This document shows positions 43,614 through 54,000 of a stretch of DNA of 62,233 nucleotides, piece by piece. Source of the stretch: CAZESS01 sp964414415 (GTDB lineage Archaea > Thermoplasmatota > E2 > UBA202 > DSCA01); assembly GCA_964414415.1 (NCBI GenBank), contig CAYPWJ010000008.1, forward strand, positions 1 to 62,233, given 5' to 3'. The translations under genes were made by a program, and so were the position numbers. How positions within the stretch are numbered: the stretch's first letter is position 1; each line of letters opens with the position of its first letter. The notes under the pieces are model-generated. The model saw only the letters and a list, made by a program, of their open reading frames with translations. It did no database searches and was not told the DNA's origin.

Positions 43614-44225
43614 CTATTCGTGCCGCACCGATATCTCGCTGCCGACGTCGATGACCGTGTAGGCGCCGCCCTTGCCGATGGTGCAGTTGACGACCAAGGT
43701 GTCATGGAGCCACGCATGCCCCCGGTCCTCGTGGACGTGTCCGCAGATGACGGCTCGCGGCTGTCGCTCCGTTACGAAGGAGCGAACCCAGTCGCTGCCG
43801 ATGTGACGCCCGAGCATCGCTGCATCTTTGACGCCCCTGGGTGGGACGTGGCTGACGAGGATGTCGCAGGGTATCTCGTCGAGCGGCCGTGTTTCGCCGT
43901 TATCTACCGGCGTGACCGCCTCGCCGCGTGGGGAGCCACCGCCGATGCCGACGAAGGAAAAACCGTCATGTTCTATTATCCTGTGGTGGAGAAAGACGAC
44001 GCCGGCAATGCCGGCGATGCGCTCGCCGATGCCGATGCTGTCCATGTTGCCGTGGATGACCACCGCTGGCATATCCAGAGCGTTCAGAAGTGAAAAAAGA
44101 GACTGGCTGTCGTTGACGTCGCCGGCCAGCACGGCGATGTCCGGTGCCTCCGCCCTCGCGCCTGCCTGGAATGCATCGTACCGGTTCTCTTTGCCGTGGA
44201 AGTCCGCAGCTGCCAGGATGCGCAT
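43614..44225 (-). CDS. Metallophosphoesterase
   Basis: 203 residues. The metal ligands of the calcineurin-like fold are visible: ILAAADFHGKEN (D-x-H), AVLAGDVND, VIHGNMDSIG (GNxD), LVSHVPP and ICGHVHEDRG (GHxH). Substrate unknown. Third gene of the unit after dodecin and the ribbon-helix-helix gene, 5 nt from the latter. Converges with arcS. Confidence 0.9.
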   Translation of the reverse strand: MRILAAADFHGKENRYDAFQAGARAEAPDIAVLAGDVNDSQSLFSLLNALDMPAVVIHGNMDSIGIGERIAGIAGVVFLHHRIIEHDGFSFVGIGGGSPRGEAVTPVDNGETRPLDEIPCDILVSHVPPRGVKDAAMLGRHIGSDWVRSFVTERQPRAVICGHVHEDRGHAWLHDTLVVNCTIGKGGAYTVIDVGSEISVRHE

Positions 44226-44230
44226 TGCCG

Positions 44231-44458
44231 TTATTCTTCGCGCAGGCTTTGCTCCAGCGTCTCTAGAAGCTCCTCGACCTCGACCTCGCTGAGCATCCCC
44301 TCTCGTTGCTCCATGCGAACCTCTGAGAGGCGGAGACGGATGGCTTCCTTGCAGAGCTCGGCCACGCTGGAGTAACCCAGCCCGGGGTTGTCCTGTATGA
44401 GCGATTCTATTTCACGGTGCAGGTCCTTCGGGATCGAGATGGTGCTATATTCTGGCAT
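44231..44458 (-). CDS. Ribbon-helix-helix (CopG-like) DNA-binding protein
   Basis: 75 residues. STISIPKDLHREIESLI is the beta strand and first helix, and YSSVAELCKEAIRLRLSE the second helix. The C-terminal acidic helix may dimerise. It lies between dodecin and the phosphoesterase in one operon and could autoregulate that unit. No toxin gene is adjacent, so a toxin-antitoxin role is not supported. Confidence 0.85.
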   Translation of the reverse strand: MPEYSTISIPKDLHREIESLIQDNPGLGYSSVAELCKEAIRLRLSEVRMEQREGMLSEVEVEELLETLEQSLREE

Positions 44459-44470
44459 TGTATCCTCTTT

Positions 44471-44674
44471 CTATCGCTCTACCATAAAATAGAGCTTTAT
44501 TTTAGCCTGATAGGAGACGATCTTGTCGTTTTCTACCAGCACTTCGAGGTCGTCTACCTTGACCCGGCGGATGTTGCGGATGGTCTCCTTGGCTTCCTGT
44601 ATGGCGGTGTTGACCGCGTCCTCGAAGGTGTCGGGGGAACTGCCGACCAGTTCGATGCTCTTTATCACAGACAT
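44471..44674 (-). CDS. Dodecin-like flavin-binding protein
   Basis: 67 residues, the usual dodecin size. VIKSIELVGSSPDTFEDAVNTAIQEAK and VSYQAKIKLYFMVE match the beta-alpha-beta-beta fold that builds a hollow dodecamer. In Halobacterium dodecin, a Trp in NVVWAEV stacks on riboflavin; here the matching stretch is NIRRVKV with Arg at that place. So binding of flavin may differ or be lost. TATA box near 44696-44702 gives a leaderless ATG. Confidence 0.88.
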   Translation of the reverse strand: MSVIKSIELVGSSPDTFEDAVNTAIQEAKETIRNIRRVKVDDLEVLVENDKIVSYQAKIKLYFMVER

Positions 44675-44721
44675 ATAATTATTATGGGATATTTACATAT
44701 AAAGCTTGTGTCCTCTGCCGG

Positions 44722-46002
44722 CTAGCTCCACGGCGCGTACTGATAGGCCAGCGTCACGACGGAGATGTCCATCTCGTCCACAGCGACGTTGCCCGCCTCG
44801 TCGTAGGCGACGACACGCAGCGTGTGCCTCCCAAGCGGCGGTGCATGCTTCCCCTGGATGCGCCATTCGTAGGGCGGGCTGCTGTCCCAGGAGATAAACC
44901 GGTCGTCGATGCAGAAGATGACCCGCTTCACGTCATGCACATGTGACACCGATGCCCGTGCGGTGGCGCTGCCCAGCAAGACGGTGGTGCCGCGCAGCCC
45001 GGTAAACCAGAGACGCCCGGCGTCCAGCGGCAGCAGCGGCATACCGGCGATGTAGAGCCGTCCCTCGAGCGGCGCGGTGAGCTGTACCTCCAGCGGGGCC
45101 CTCTGCATGGCAAGCTCGGCAGTCAACGCCAGGAAATACTTGGTGGCCTTGACCTGGTAGGTATGGTTGAGATGATTCGGCGTGTCTGCCGGCGAGTTCG
45201 CCCATGGATAGCCGTCGACATGTGCATAAAAGGCCGCATCGTATCCATAGTCTAGGAACGCCTGATGGTCTGCACCCCGGTAGTTGGGAACGACGTCGAC
45301 CGACATGTCGACCGACGGATACCGTCCGGCCACCCTGCGGGAGACGTCAGCCAGCCATTGTGTCCGCTCGGTGCTGAACATGCGGACCATGCTGCCGCCG
45401 CTGGAGCTGTTGGCGTAGCCGACCATATCCAGGTTGACGACCGCCCTGATGTGGTCGCCCCTCCGGTATGCCTCCCGTGCATAGCAAAAGCTGCCGTAGG
45501 TGCCGACTTCTTCGCCTGAGAACGCGATGAACCGCACGGTGTGGGTGAACGTGTGCTGGCTCATGAGTTCCGCGGCGGCCATCATGGCCGCGATGCCGGA
45601 TCCGTCGTCGTCGGCGCCAAGGGAACCCCGGGTGCAGTCATAGTGGGCCGACAGAATGATCTCTGTGTCGCTGCTGCCGTTGAGCGTCGCCACGACGTTT
45701 TGACTGGAGAACCCGGCATAGCTCCATTCGTCGTAGCGTGTATAAAGCCCCATCGCCGTGAATTCGTCGTGTATCCACTCCGCTGCTGCCGTGCAGTTCT
45801 CCGACCCGGTGTAGCGGGGACCGAACGACATCAAGGTATCGAGATAATGAAACACCATTGACCCGTTGACCCGCTCGAGCATCTCATGGACGACGGACGA
45901 CCCGCCGGCGCTCGCTGTCGCTTCCGGCGCCGTTACGGCGGATGCCGGCACCGCCAGCATGAGGAGACAGACAGCCACGGTTATACAGACGCCGTGATTC
46001 AT
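44722..46002 (-). CDS. Secreted M28 zinc aminopeptidase with a C-terminal Ig-like domain
   Basis: 426 residues with a signal peptide (2-22). The M28 zinc ligands are present in LSAHYDCTRGS (H120), ADDDGSG (D132 region), FSGEEVG (E164/E165), NLDMVGY (D192) and GADHQAFLDYG. The last 110 residues form a beta-sandwich-like domain (WDSSPPYEWRIQGKH...GRHTLRVVAYDEAGNV). It should remove N-terminal amino acids outside the cell. A TATA-like tataaat at 46024-46030 gives a leaderless start. Confidence 0.9.
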   Translation of the reverse strand: MNHGVCITVAVCLLMLAVPASAVTAPEATASAGGSSVVHEMLERVNGSMVFHYLDTLMSFGPRYTGSENCTAAAEWIHDEFTAMGLYTRYDEWSYAGFSSQNVVATLNGSSDTEIILSAHYDCTRGSLGADDDGSGIAAMMAAAELMSQHTFTHTVRFIAFSGEEVGTYGSFCYAREAYRRGDHIRAVVNLDMVGYANSSSGGSMVRMFSTERTQWLADVSRRVAGRYPSVDMSVDVVPNYRGADHQAFLDYGYDAAFYAHVDGYPWANSPADTPNHLNHTYQVKATKYFLALTAELAMQRAPLEVQLTAPLEGRLYIAGMPLLPLDAGRLWFTGLRGTTVLLGSATARASVSHVHDVKRVIFCIDDRFISWDSSPPYEWRIQGKHAPPLGRHTLRVVAYDEAGNVAVDEMDISVVTLAYQYAPWS

Positions 46003-46110
46003 AGTTCCGTAATGAGCACGACCGTATAAATGTTACAGCGTCCCGGCCCCTCAAAAAGCCCTGAACATGCCGGGGCGGCGGATGCAGACAGTGGCTTCCG
46101 CTATCGCCGT

Positions 46111-48804
46111 CTATTTGCCAGCGGCGAACAGCCACCGCCGGCTGTACCATAGATACGCGACGGCGCCGGCTGCCGCCGCGATAACGACGGTGACTCCCCA
46201 CCATACGGCGGACACGCCATCCTCGGTCGCCATGCTGGTTTTGACGGGCCATGGCTCCGTCTGTGCATCGAGGGCATAAACGCGGCCGGCGGCACCGACA
46301 AAGCATGTCTGCCCGTCCACGGACGGCGTCGAACGGATAGGTGTCGTGACATAGTTGTACACGTCTCGCTGCATCGCGTAGGCCGGTGCATAGCTCCACT
46401 CGACGGTGCCGGTCGTCCGGTTCAACGCGTAGACGTGGCCGTCGTCGCAGCCGAAAAACACGTAGTCGCCGTACAGCGCAGGGGAGGAATGCACCGCCGC
46501 TGCGAGGCTCTGCATCCACTGCAGCTCTCCCGTCATGGCATCGAGGCAGTAGAGCCCATTGTCCATCGAGGCGACGTAGACGTACCTGCCGTCAACCGCC
46601 GGCGTGGTATCGACGCCCCATCCTGTCGCGTGCTGCCATGACACCTCGCCGTCTTTGGCGTCCAGCGCGTAGACGTGGTTGTCCCAGCTTCCGACGTATA
46701 CTGTTCCGTCTCGAGCCGCGGGCGGCGCGGTCATCGGTGCATCGGCGGTGAACGTCCAGCTGATGCCGCCGTCCGCAAGGTCGATGCCGTAGCAACTGCT
46801 ACCGGCAGCTACATAGACCTGCCCCTGCCTCGGCTGTGACACGTACGCTGAGCCGTTCACCGCGGTCGCCCATTGCCGGGTGCCGTCCGCCGCGCTGTAG
46901 CAAGTAACGCTGCCGTTGCCGCCGGTATAGATGTATCCGTCGTGGTAGATGGGCTGCGAGCACACCATCCCGTCGTGACTCCATGTCACGCTGCCCGCGT
47001 CGTCAATCGCGTACAGGCCGGATGCGCTTCCCGCATAGACGATGCCGTCATGCACACACGGCCGTACTGTCTGCTCGCCGACGTGGTGGCTCCACCGCTG
47101 TGCTCCGCTGTCAGCGCTCAGTGCCTCCACCGTGTTTTTGCTCGCGACGTACACCGTGCCGCTGTCAGCGGTGACCGCAGGGCTGGTGGATCGCGGCGCG
47201 CTTGTGTTGACTGTCCATTGAAGGCTGCCGCCGCCGGTGGCGTTGACCGGTCGGTAGCTGAAGGAGGCACCGTCGGTCATGCCGTACATGCGGACCCATC
47301 CAGCCGGGGGAACGTCGACGACGCCGCGGAGGTTGGGCTGCAGATGTGAGGTGTTCCAGACTTTGCCGCCGGTGTTCCCCCAGAAGACCCAGAGGCCGTT
47401 GTGCTTGAGCAGGGAGCTGTCGGTGAGCTTGCAATCGCTGGTGAAGCCGGTCATCGGCTTGGTTGACATGATTTTTTTGACGACCTCTGCATCGATGTCC
47501 CCGTAGTACTCGTTGCCCATCTCTTCGAACTTCCGGTCGCGGGGCGAGGGATTATATGGCAGCGTGTAGAACTGGTAGCCGGAGGTGTTGAAGAGGATGT
47601 TGAACGCCCGGAAGAGGACGCCCTTCGCGCTCTCGAGCCGGAGCTGCTCCCTTCTGACGGAGGCATCCATGGGGTTGTTGGCCGACCAGTAGAAGCCGTT
47701 TGTGGTGCGCCAGACGGCGCTCTCGTAGAGCCCGAGCTCGAAGCGGGCGATTTCGCCGGTGGTGTCGTCGCCGATGAGCCACACTGCATTCATGATCCCG
47801 TTGTTGTTGCTGCGGAGCGACGCGACGGCGTCGTCGATTGTGCTGCCGTACTGCATCGCGTTGCGCGCTCGTACGGCCAGTGGGAGCCCGTTTTTCTTCC
47901 AGAGGCCCTGCGGGCACGTCGTCTCGATGAGCACCAATCCTTTGTCGTTCTGGTAGTAGTCCTCGTCGCTCCAGATGAGGCCGGGCGAGGTGCCCATCAC
48001 GATGCGGTTGCCCCTCGATGGCTTGATGTCCATGATGACGTTCCACCGCTGCGCGATGTAGTAGCTGTACCACCAGCTGCCGAACCAGACTGAATCGCTG
48101 GCGACCATCTGCCCGTTGGTCGTCGCGTCGCCCGTCGCGATGAACCCGTTGCAGTGGTGGGTCGGCGGCTGGCTGACGAGGGAGCTGATGAAGTCACTCT
48201 GTTTTTCCTCCAGTTCAGGTGCGACGCCGAGCAAGTCATAATACAGGCTGCGGAGCGGATGCACGCTCTTCATAGGGTTGACCAGCATGGACATGAACTC
48301 GTACATCTCGTTGAGCGTCAGGATATCTTCGTAGGTGACGGGCTCGCCGAACAGTTCGCCGCCGCGGTTGGCGACCCCCTGCGCGATGCCCTTTATCTCC
48401 TGTCGGTATTCGGTGGGGTACTGCTCCCAGAAGATGTTCATGGCTCGGCTGCGGCAGAAGCTCCACCAGCGCTCCGAGATGCGCCGATAGCGCTCCGAGG
48501 ACTGGTTGATGTGCAGGGCGCTCATGACGGGGGCGTTGTGGATGGTGTTCGCCCACCGGTAGAGCATGTCCATGATCTCCGGGTAGAGCAGGTGGCCGTG
48601 CTGCCGTCCGCGCTCCAGGGCGTCGCCCTCCACGTGGACGTAGATGAGCCCCTGGACGTTGTAGCGGGAGCCCTGGCCGTACTGCGCGGCGCTGTCAGAG
48701 ACGGCGGGCACTGATTCGTCCGGGCACATGTTCTCCGGTGGCAATGCGGTTGCGGCGCCGGCCAGCAGGATGACGGCGACGGTGACGACGGCCAGGTATT
48801 TCAT
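46111..48804 (-). CDS. Phospholipase-B-like / C45 Ntn-hydrolase fused to a PQQ-type beta-propeller
   Basis: 897 residues from the ATG at 48804. Signal peptide (MKYLAVVTVAVILLAGAATA), then an N-terminal-nucleophile hydrolase domain (about 45-505). The likely autoprocessing site is PPTHHCNGFIATGDATTNG, with C218 as the new N-terminus. From about 530 come repeated blades of the kind GTVYVASKNTVEALSADSG and YVYVASMDNGLYCLDAMTG (seven or eight), a PQQ-like propeller. A last helix (WWGVTVVIAAAAGAVAYLW) and a basic tail anchor it in the membrane, so both domains face outside. Substrate unknown; acyl-amide or phospholipid hydrolysis is possible. Confidence 0.85.
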   Translation of the reverse strand: MKYLAVVTVAVILLAGAATALPPENMCPDESVPAVSDSAAQYGQGSRYNVQGLIYVHVEGDALERGRQHGHLLYPEIMDMLYRWANTIHNAPVMSALHINQSSERYRRISERWWSFCRSRAMNIFWEQYPTEYRQEIKGIAQGVANRGGELFGEPVTYEDILTLNEMYEFMSMLVNPMKSVHPLRSLYYDLLGVAPELEEKQSDFISSLVSQPPTHHCNGFIATGDATTNGQMVASDSVWFGSWWYSYYIAQRWNVIMDIKPSRGNRIVMGTSPGLIWSDEDYYQNDKGLVLIETTCPQGLWKKNGLPLAVRARNAMQYGSTIDDAVASLRSNNNGIMNAVWLIGDDTTGEIARFELGLYESAVWRTTNGFYWSANNPMDASVRREQLRLESAKGVLFRAFNILFNTSGYQFYTLPYNPSPRDRKFEEMGNEYYGDIDAEVVKKIMSTKPMTGFTSDCKLTDSSLLKHNGLWVFWGNTGGKVWNTSHLQPNLRGVVDVPPAGWVRMYGMTDGASFSYRPVNATGGGSLQWTVNTSAPRSTSPAVTADSGTVYVASKNTVEALSADSGAQRWSHHVGEQTVRPCVHDGIVYAGSASGLYAIDDAGSVTWSHDGMVCSQPIYHDGYIYTGGNGSVTCYSAADGTRQWATAVNGSAYVSQPRQGQVYVAAGSSCYGIDLADGGISWTFTADAPMTAPPAARDGTVYVGSWDNHVYALDAKDGEVSWQHATGWGVDTTPAVDGRYVYVASMDNGLYCLDAMTGELQWMQSLAAAVHSSPALYGDYVFFGCDDGHVYALNRTTGTVEWSYAPAYAMQRDVYNYVTTPIRSTPSVDGQTCFVGAAGRVYALDAQTEPWPVKTSMATEDGVSAVWWGVTVVIAAAAGAVAYLWYSRRWLFAAGK

Positions 48805-48842
48805 TGGTAGTGCATCTGCTGGCGGTAAAAATAATCTTCGCT

Positions 48843-49679
48843 TCACTCCTGCCAGATCTGTTTACGGCGAGCCTCGAGCAACCGGTTGCTGCCACCGAGA
48901 TATCCTGCATAGGTCTGGATGCGCCCGCCATGCTGCCGGTACAGCAGGGGCAGACGCTCCCGGTAGCGCTCCTCCCGCAGCAGATGATGGTCGAGCAGCA
49001 GCCGGCAGCCCGTCTGCTCCATGATGCGGCACATGTTCGTTTCTGCTCGTTCCAGGTTTTCTTGGGAGAAGCGAAAGCCGAGCAGATAGGTGGGCGGGCC
49101 GTCGGCGACCACGATGTCTGGCTGCTGCTCGATGATGTACGCCGCGGCATCGCTATCGACAGGGCCCTGCACGTCGGAGGTGTAGAGCAGCCGCTGTCCG
49201 TCTGCATCGACGGTGAGCATGACCACGGAGCCGAGCTTTGTTCCCTGAGGCCCGTGCGGCGTCGGCGGGGAGAAGCGCAGCGTGGTGCCGCCGTGCTCAT
49301 ATGTCTCTCCGTCGCAGTATACCGGCGTGCCGTCGAGCTGGTCGGCGAACGCAGCGCCGCGTTTCTGCTGACTCCGGTTGATGTGACTCTCGATGTCCTT
49401 CGCGTAGATGGTTTTGCCGTCGTAGATAGCTGCGTCACGCGCCACGTGGTCGTAGTGGTAATGCGTTACGGCGACGATGTCGCTGTCGTCGAGCCGCGCT
49501 TCGATGCGCTGCTCTGCGGCGTCGAGCGCCTCGAGCTCCCGGGGATGCGGCTGGAGGCCGTATCGCTTCGGGCCGAGGGCCGCCGCCGGATCGATACAGA
49601 TGTGTGCGTCGGTGGTTTCAACGAAGAGGGCCATGGATCGAACGCCGAGCGACTCCGCCGCGACCGGTGTTATCTTCAT
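48843..49679 (-). CDS. UPF0282 metallo-beta-lactamase-fold protein (COG2248)
   Basis: 278 residues. THYHYDHVAR is the HxHxDH zinc motif; LYTSDVQGPVDSDAAAYI and LLLDHHLLRE are typical of the archaeal UPF0282 family, whose substrate is unknown. No signal peptide. The ATG overlaps the stop of the caspase-like gene (ATGA), so the two are co-translated even though one product is exported and the other cytoplasmic. Confidence 0.9.
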   Translation of the reverse strand: MKITPVAAESLGVRSMALFVETTDAHICIDPAAALGPKRYGLQPHPRELEALDAAEQRIEARLDDSDIVAVTHYHYDHVARDAAIYDGKTIYAKDIESHINRSQQKRGAAFADQLDGTPVYCDGETYEHGGTTLRFSPPTPHGPQGTKLGSVVMLTVDADGQRLLYTSDVQGPVDSDAAAYIIEQQPDIVVADGPPTYLLGFRFSQENLERAETNMCRIMEQTGCRLLLDHHLLREERYRERLPLLYRQHGGRIQTYAGYLGGSNRLLEARRKQIWQE

Positions 49680-50953
49680 CGTTGCAGGGTGAGGGACCCC
49701 TCGTGGCAGTCGTTCATCTGCGCGAAGCCGTACCCGAGATGGAGGTTGATGTGAAGTACGGCCCACGTGGCTGCCTCCTCGGCGGTGATGACGCCGTCCT
49801 CGTTCATGTCGGCCGTGTCGCCCATCTGGTCCGTGATGCCCGAGAGGGCGCCGGCCATGAGCATGGTGAGGATGCCGCCGTTTTCGGTTGCGACAGCCGT
49901 GCTGAACGTCGTCGATGCGGTGACGAGCACCCTGCCTTTTTCCTCCATGCTGGGGTCGTCGCCGAACAGGTTAGCGACACGCTCCAGGTCGTCGGGACCG
50001 CCGAACTCGCCGGCGTAGCAGGTGTCGACGACCGAGAGGATGCTCTGGGACCCGCTCTCGGCGAAAAAGGTGGCGATGTCGCCGTCATAGAGCACGCCGT
50101 CCCAAAGCTGGATGGTGCCGTCTCGGAGTTCCCTGTCGTCGTCACCGCGCCATTCGACGCCGCCGTGCCCGGACATCCAGCATACCAGCCGCGACGAGGT
50201 GCCGGTGTGGCTGCTCAGCCACTGCATCGCCGCGGTCACGTTGCTGCGGGTGGCGCAGCCGTTTGGGAGATACATTATGTTGTCGCGGGGGAACCCGTAC
50301 TCGTTGTGCAGGACGTCGAATGCCATGACTCCGTCCCGCCATGCAGCTATCTCGTTGTCCACCGGGTCGGCGGCGACGACGAGCGCCCATCGGTCGTCCT
50401 CCTGGCTCGTATAGTCAATGGAGACGTTGCGGCTGATGTGGCCGTGGATGGTGCCGTTGCCGTCCTCCATGTAGCATTCGACGCTGTGGGTGCCGTAGTC
50501 GACGAAGCGATAGGGCCACCGAAAGGTGTAGACGCTGTCTTCGTTGAGCGACCGCCGCGATGTGGTAACCGGCGGCAGGTTGAGCACCTCATTCTGGCTG
50601 CTGTCGGTCGGCAGGTATCTGTGCCGGGGGTCGCGCGGCGAGAGCCGCCGTCCGTCGACGAGGCAGTGGGCGGTACCCTCGAAGGAATCAATGTTGTGGA
50701 GAAAAATGCGATAGGTGAGGAACACCAGGTCACCGACGCTGACGTTGCCCGTGGCATATCCAGCGTGGCGGTAGCTCATCGTTACCTCGGGCAGCCCGTC
50801 CTGCTGTATGTTTGACAGGCTGCTCGTCGGCCGGTATATATCCGCGTAGCACTGCCGGGCGGTGACCGCTGGCTCTGTGTCGCCGCCGTCGAGGCAGCCG
50901 GTGAACGGCAGCGTCAGCATCATGACGACGAGGACGACCGGGAGCTTCCGCAT
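49676..50953 (-). CDS. Caspase-like (clan CD) lipoprotein with an EF-hand
   Basis: 425 residues. Lipobox LPFTGC at 15-20; a beta-rich region to about 180; then a clan-CD cysteine protease core: WALVVAADPVDNEIAAW, CWMSGHGGVEW (H263) and LSVVDTCYAGEFGG (C312). Near the C-terminus, residues 382-393 (DMNEDGVITAEE) form a classic EF-hand/dockerin-type calcium loop. So it should be an anchored, maybe calcium-responsive protease, related to C13/C14 peptidases. A TATA-like ctttatta lies about 27 nt upstream. Stop overlaps the UPF0282 start. Confidence 0.82.
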   Translation of the reverse strand: MRKLPVVLVVMMLTLPFTGCLDGGDTEPAVTARQCYADIYRPTSSLSNIQQDGLPEVTMSYRHAGYATGNVSVGDLVFLTYRIFLHNIDSFEGTAHCLVDGRRLSPRDPRHRYLPTDSSQNEVLNLPPVTTSRRSLNEDSVYTFRWPYRFVDYGTHSVECYMEDGNGTIHGHISRNVSIDYTSQEDDRWALVVAADPVDNEIAAWRDGVMAFDVLHNEYGFPRDNIMYLPNGCATRSNVTAAMQWLSSHTGTSSRLVCWMSGHGGVEWRGDDDRELRDGTIQLWDGVLYDGDIATFFAESGSQSILSVVDTCYAGEFGGPDDLERVANLFGDDPSMEEKGRVLVTASTTFSTAVATENGGILTMLMAGALSGITDQMGDTADMNEDGVITAEEAATWAVLHINLHLGYGFAQMNDCHEGSLTLQR

Positions 50954-51087
50954 GGCGCAATAACGCCGGGAGCGCTAATAAAGTTAACGGAACGTCGCCG
51001 CCCGTCACCGTAACTATTTTATTTGAATAGCTAATAATTATTGTAATTATAGTTGCTGACGGGGTGGGGAGGAAGCATGGAGAAAAT

Positions 51088-54000
51088 ATGACAGATGGTC
51101 GCCGGGACAGCTATGTAGACGTGGCACATGTGCTTCGTCAGCTTGAACAGCCAAAGCCGCTGTTGAATATGCTGTCCGAGCACGTCGTGTTCCAGGATAC
51201 CGACCATGTCATTCTATGGGCGAACGAGGCAGCTGCTCGTTCCGTCGACACTGATGCCGAACATCTTGAAGGAAGGCAGTGTTATACCGTGTATGCGAAC
51301 CGTGACGAGCCGTGTCCGTCATGTCCCGTCGAGGCGGCTCTGCAGTCTGGCGAGATGCAGGAGGGCGAAATGCACACGCCGGACGGAAAAGCATGGCTGG
51401 TGCGAGCCATGCCGCTCCGCGACGAGGACGGCATCGTCGTCGGCGCCGTTGAGACCACGCTTGAGGTCACCGAACAAAAGCGAACTGTCCGTGCACTGCA
51501 CGAAACCGGGGAACGGTTCGGAAAGCTTTTCGACCTGATTCCCGACACGGTGTTTCTCCTCGACGAAGACGGCGTATTTGAGAGCGTCAACACCCTCACC
51601 GTAACCGACTACAACAGGGAAGACATCCTCGGCCGCCATTTCAGCGAAGCACCGTTTCTCACCGGGGAGAGCAGGCAGACGACGGTGCAGCTCTTCAAAC
51701 GACGGCGGCGGGGAGACGCCGTCTCTCCATTTACCATCCCGGTTTCCACGAAAGACGGCGACGTCAGATACGCTCAGATAAACGCGGTGCAGCTGCCCGA
51801 CGGAGACATCCTGGGCATCGCTAGGGACGTCACGGAACACCGGAGAGAAGAGCAGCGTGTTCGCGCAACCGCCGAAGAAATGCGGGTCATATCTGACATG
51901 GCCATGGAGTTAAACAGGTGCGACACCATCCGTGAGATATGCAGCCTGGTGGGAGACACCGTCCGGACGTTTAACGACGACGCATACGTCATCGTGACCG
52001 CCCCCGACGGTCCATCCAGCGACATCAGGATACAGCACCTCGCCGGGTTTTCCCCTGTAGCCGAACGACTCTCCCAGATACTCGGGGTGGACCCCCGACG
52101 GATGACGTTTTCACCTGCGGACATGACAGAGGAAGAACGAAGGCTCTTCACCTCCGGCCGATTGATCGAGATGCCCGGTGGCCTTTACGCACTCTCAACG
52201 CGTAAAATACCCAAGCCCGTATGCACAGCCATCGAGGGGTTCCTCGACGTCGATGCCATCTACACCATGGGATTTGCCATCGACCATACACCGCTCGGCG
52301 GCGTCATCATCCTGCCGCTCGCTGGCACCCCTCTCAGGCACGGGGAGGCCATCGAGGCTATCGTCCGACAGGCAGCGGCGGTCATCGAACAGCGGCTGGC
52401 ACAGGAAGCGCTACAAAAAAGCGAGGCACACAGCCGGGCGTTGCTCAACGCCGTTCCCGACCTGATGTTCCAGTTTGACGCCGACGGAACAATCATCGCC
52501 TACGAGGGAGCCCGTGCGGACCTGTATCGCGACCCCGACGACTTCATGGGCAAAAACATCCGGGATGTCGTGCCTGCAGACCTGGCTGAGGCGACCCTGA
52601 CACACATCCAGCGGGCGCACGCCTCAGGCGAGATGCAGCGGTATGAGTACAAGCTCCCCGTGCATGGAGAGCCCCGCCGGTTCGAGGCGCGGATGGCTCC
52701 CGTCGACGACGCCAGCGTCGTGGCGCTCATCCGGGATGTCACCGAACGGAAACGGACGGAGGAAGCGCTCAGGCGAAGCGAGAAAAAATTCAGGCTCATT
52801 GCGGAGAACACCAGCGACTACATCTCCATCATCAACTGGAAGGGCGAATACCAGTACGTCAGCCCATCGCACCGCCAGCTCGGCTACAAGCCGGAGGACC
52901 TCCTCGGACAGTCAGGGCTCCCCATGGTGCATCCCGCCGACCGGGAAAAGCTGCTGCCGCTGCTCAAGAAATACGCGAGCATGAAGCTGCGTGACGCCCT
53001 TGGACTCTACCGGGATGGAGTCACGGAGCGGTTTAGCTTCCGATTCTCCGACGCCGAGGGCAGGTGGCATCACGTTGACACGACCGCCGACCTCGTGAAG
53101 TCGCCGGAGGGAGACGGGCTCCAGATACTGCTCGTCTCCAGGGACGTCACCCGGCGAACACAGCTGCTGGAGGAACTGAAGGAAAGCGAGGAGCGCTTCC
53201 GGACTGTGTTCGAGCACGCGATGGTGGGCATCTACAAGACCACGCCCGACGGCCGGATCCTCATGGCGAATCCGACGATGGTCAAGATGCTCGGGTATGA
53301 CTCGTTCGAGCAGCTGGCGCAGCGCAATCTCGAGCGGGAGGGATTTGAGCCGTCGTATGACAGAGATCGGTTCAAGCGGGAAATCGAAGAAACCGGTACG
53401 GTGACGGGGCTTGAGTCGTCATGGAAGAAGCAGGATGGCACCACGCTGCACGTGCGCGAAAACGCGCGGGCCATCCGCGACGACAGCGGCGAGACACGGT
53501 ACTACCTGGGCACCGTGGAGGACATCACCGACAGGAAGCGGGCTGAGGAGCAGGTTGCCCAACTCAACGATATGCTGCAGCTCATAAACAAGATCATGCG
53601 GCACGACATCATCAATCATCTCAACGTCGCGCAGAGTCTGCTTGAACTCTATGAGGATGAACGCGATATATCGCTGTGCGACAAAGCCCGCAGCCGCATG
53701 CTGCAGGGTATGCAGCTCATCAAGCGCATGCGGGAGCTGGAGTCGCTCGTCGGCGCCGGCGGGAGGCTGCAGCCCTATGATATACGCGACGTGGTGGAGG
53801 AAGCCATTGCTGATTGCCCGATAAAGTGCTCCATTCAAGGGCAGGGGACGGCGCTTGCGGACGACGCCATCTACCCGGCGGTGGACAACATCGTGCGGAA
53901 CGCCGTCGAGCACGCTGACGCTGACAGCCTGCACGTCAGCATCACCGACGTTGACGGTGCCGTTGAGCTCAGCATTGCAGATGACGGCATGGGCATCCCT

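Noticed and set aside
44231..44674. Toxin-antitoxin module from the ribbon-helix-helix gene
   Set aside because: Neighbours are dodecin and a metallophosphoesterase with complete housekeeping motifs; no toxin gene is adjacent.
46111..50953. Gingipain and caspase-like genes as one proteolytic gene cluster
   Set aside because: The C25 gene is 48 kb away and the genes between are unrelated; shared export is not evidence of a common system.
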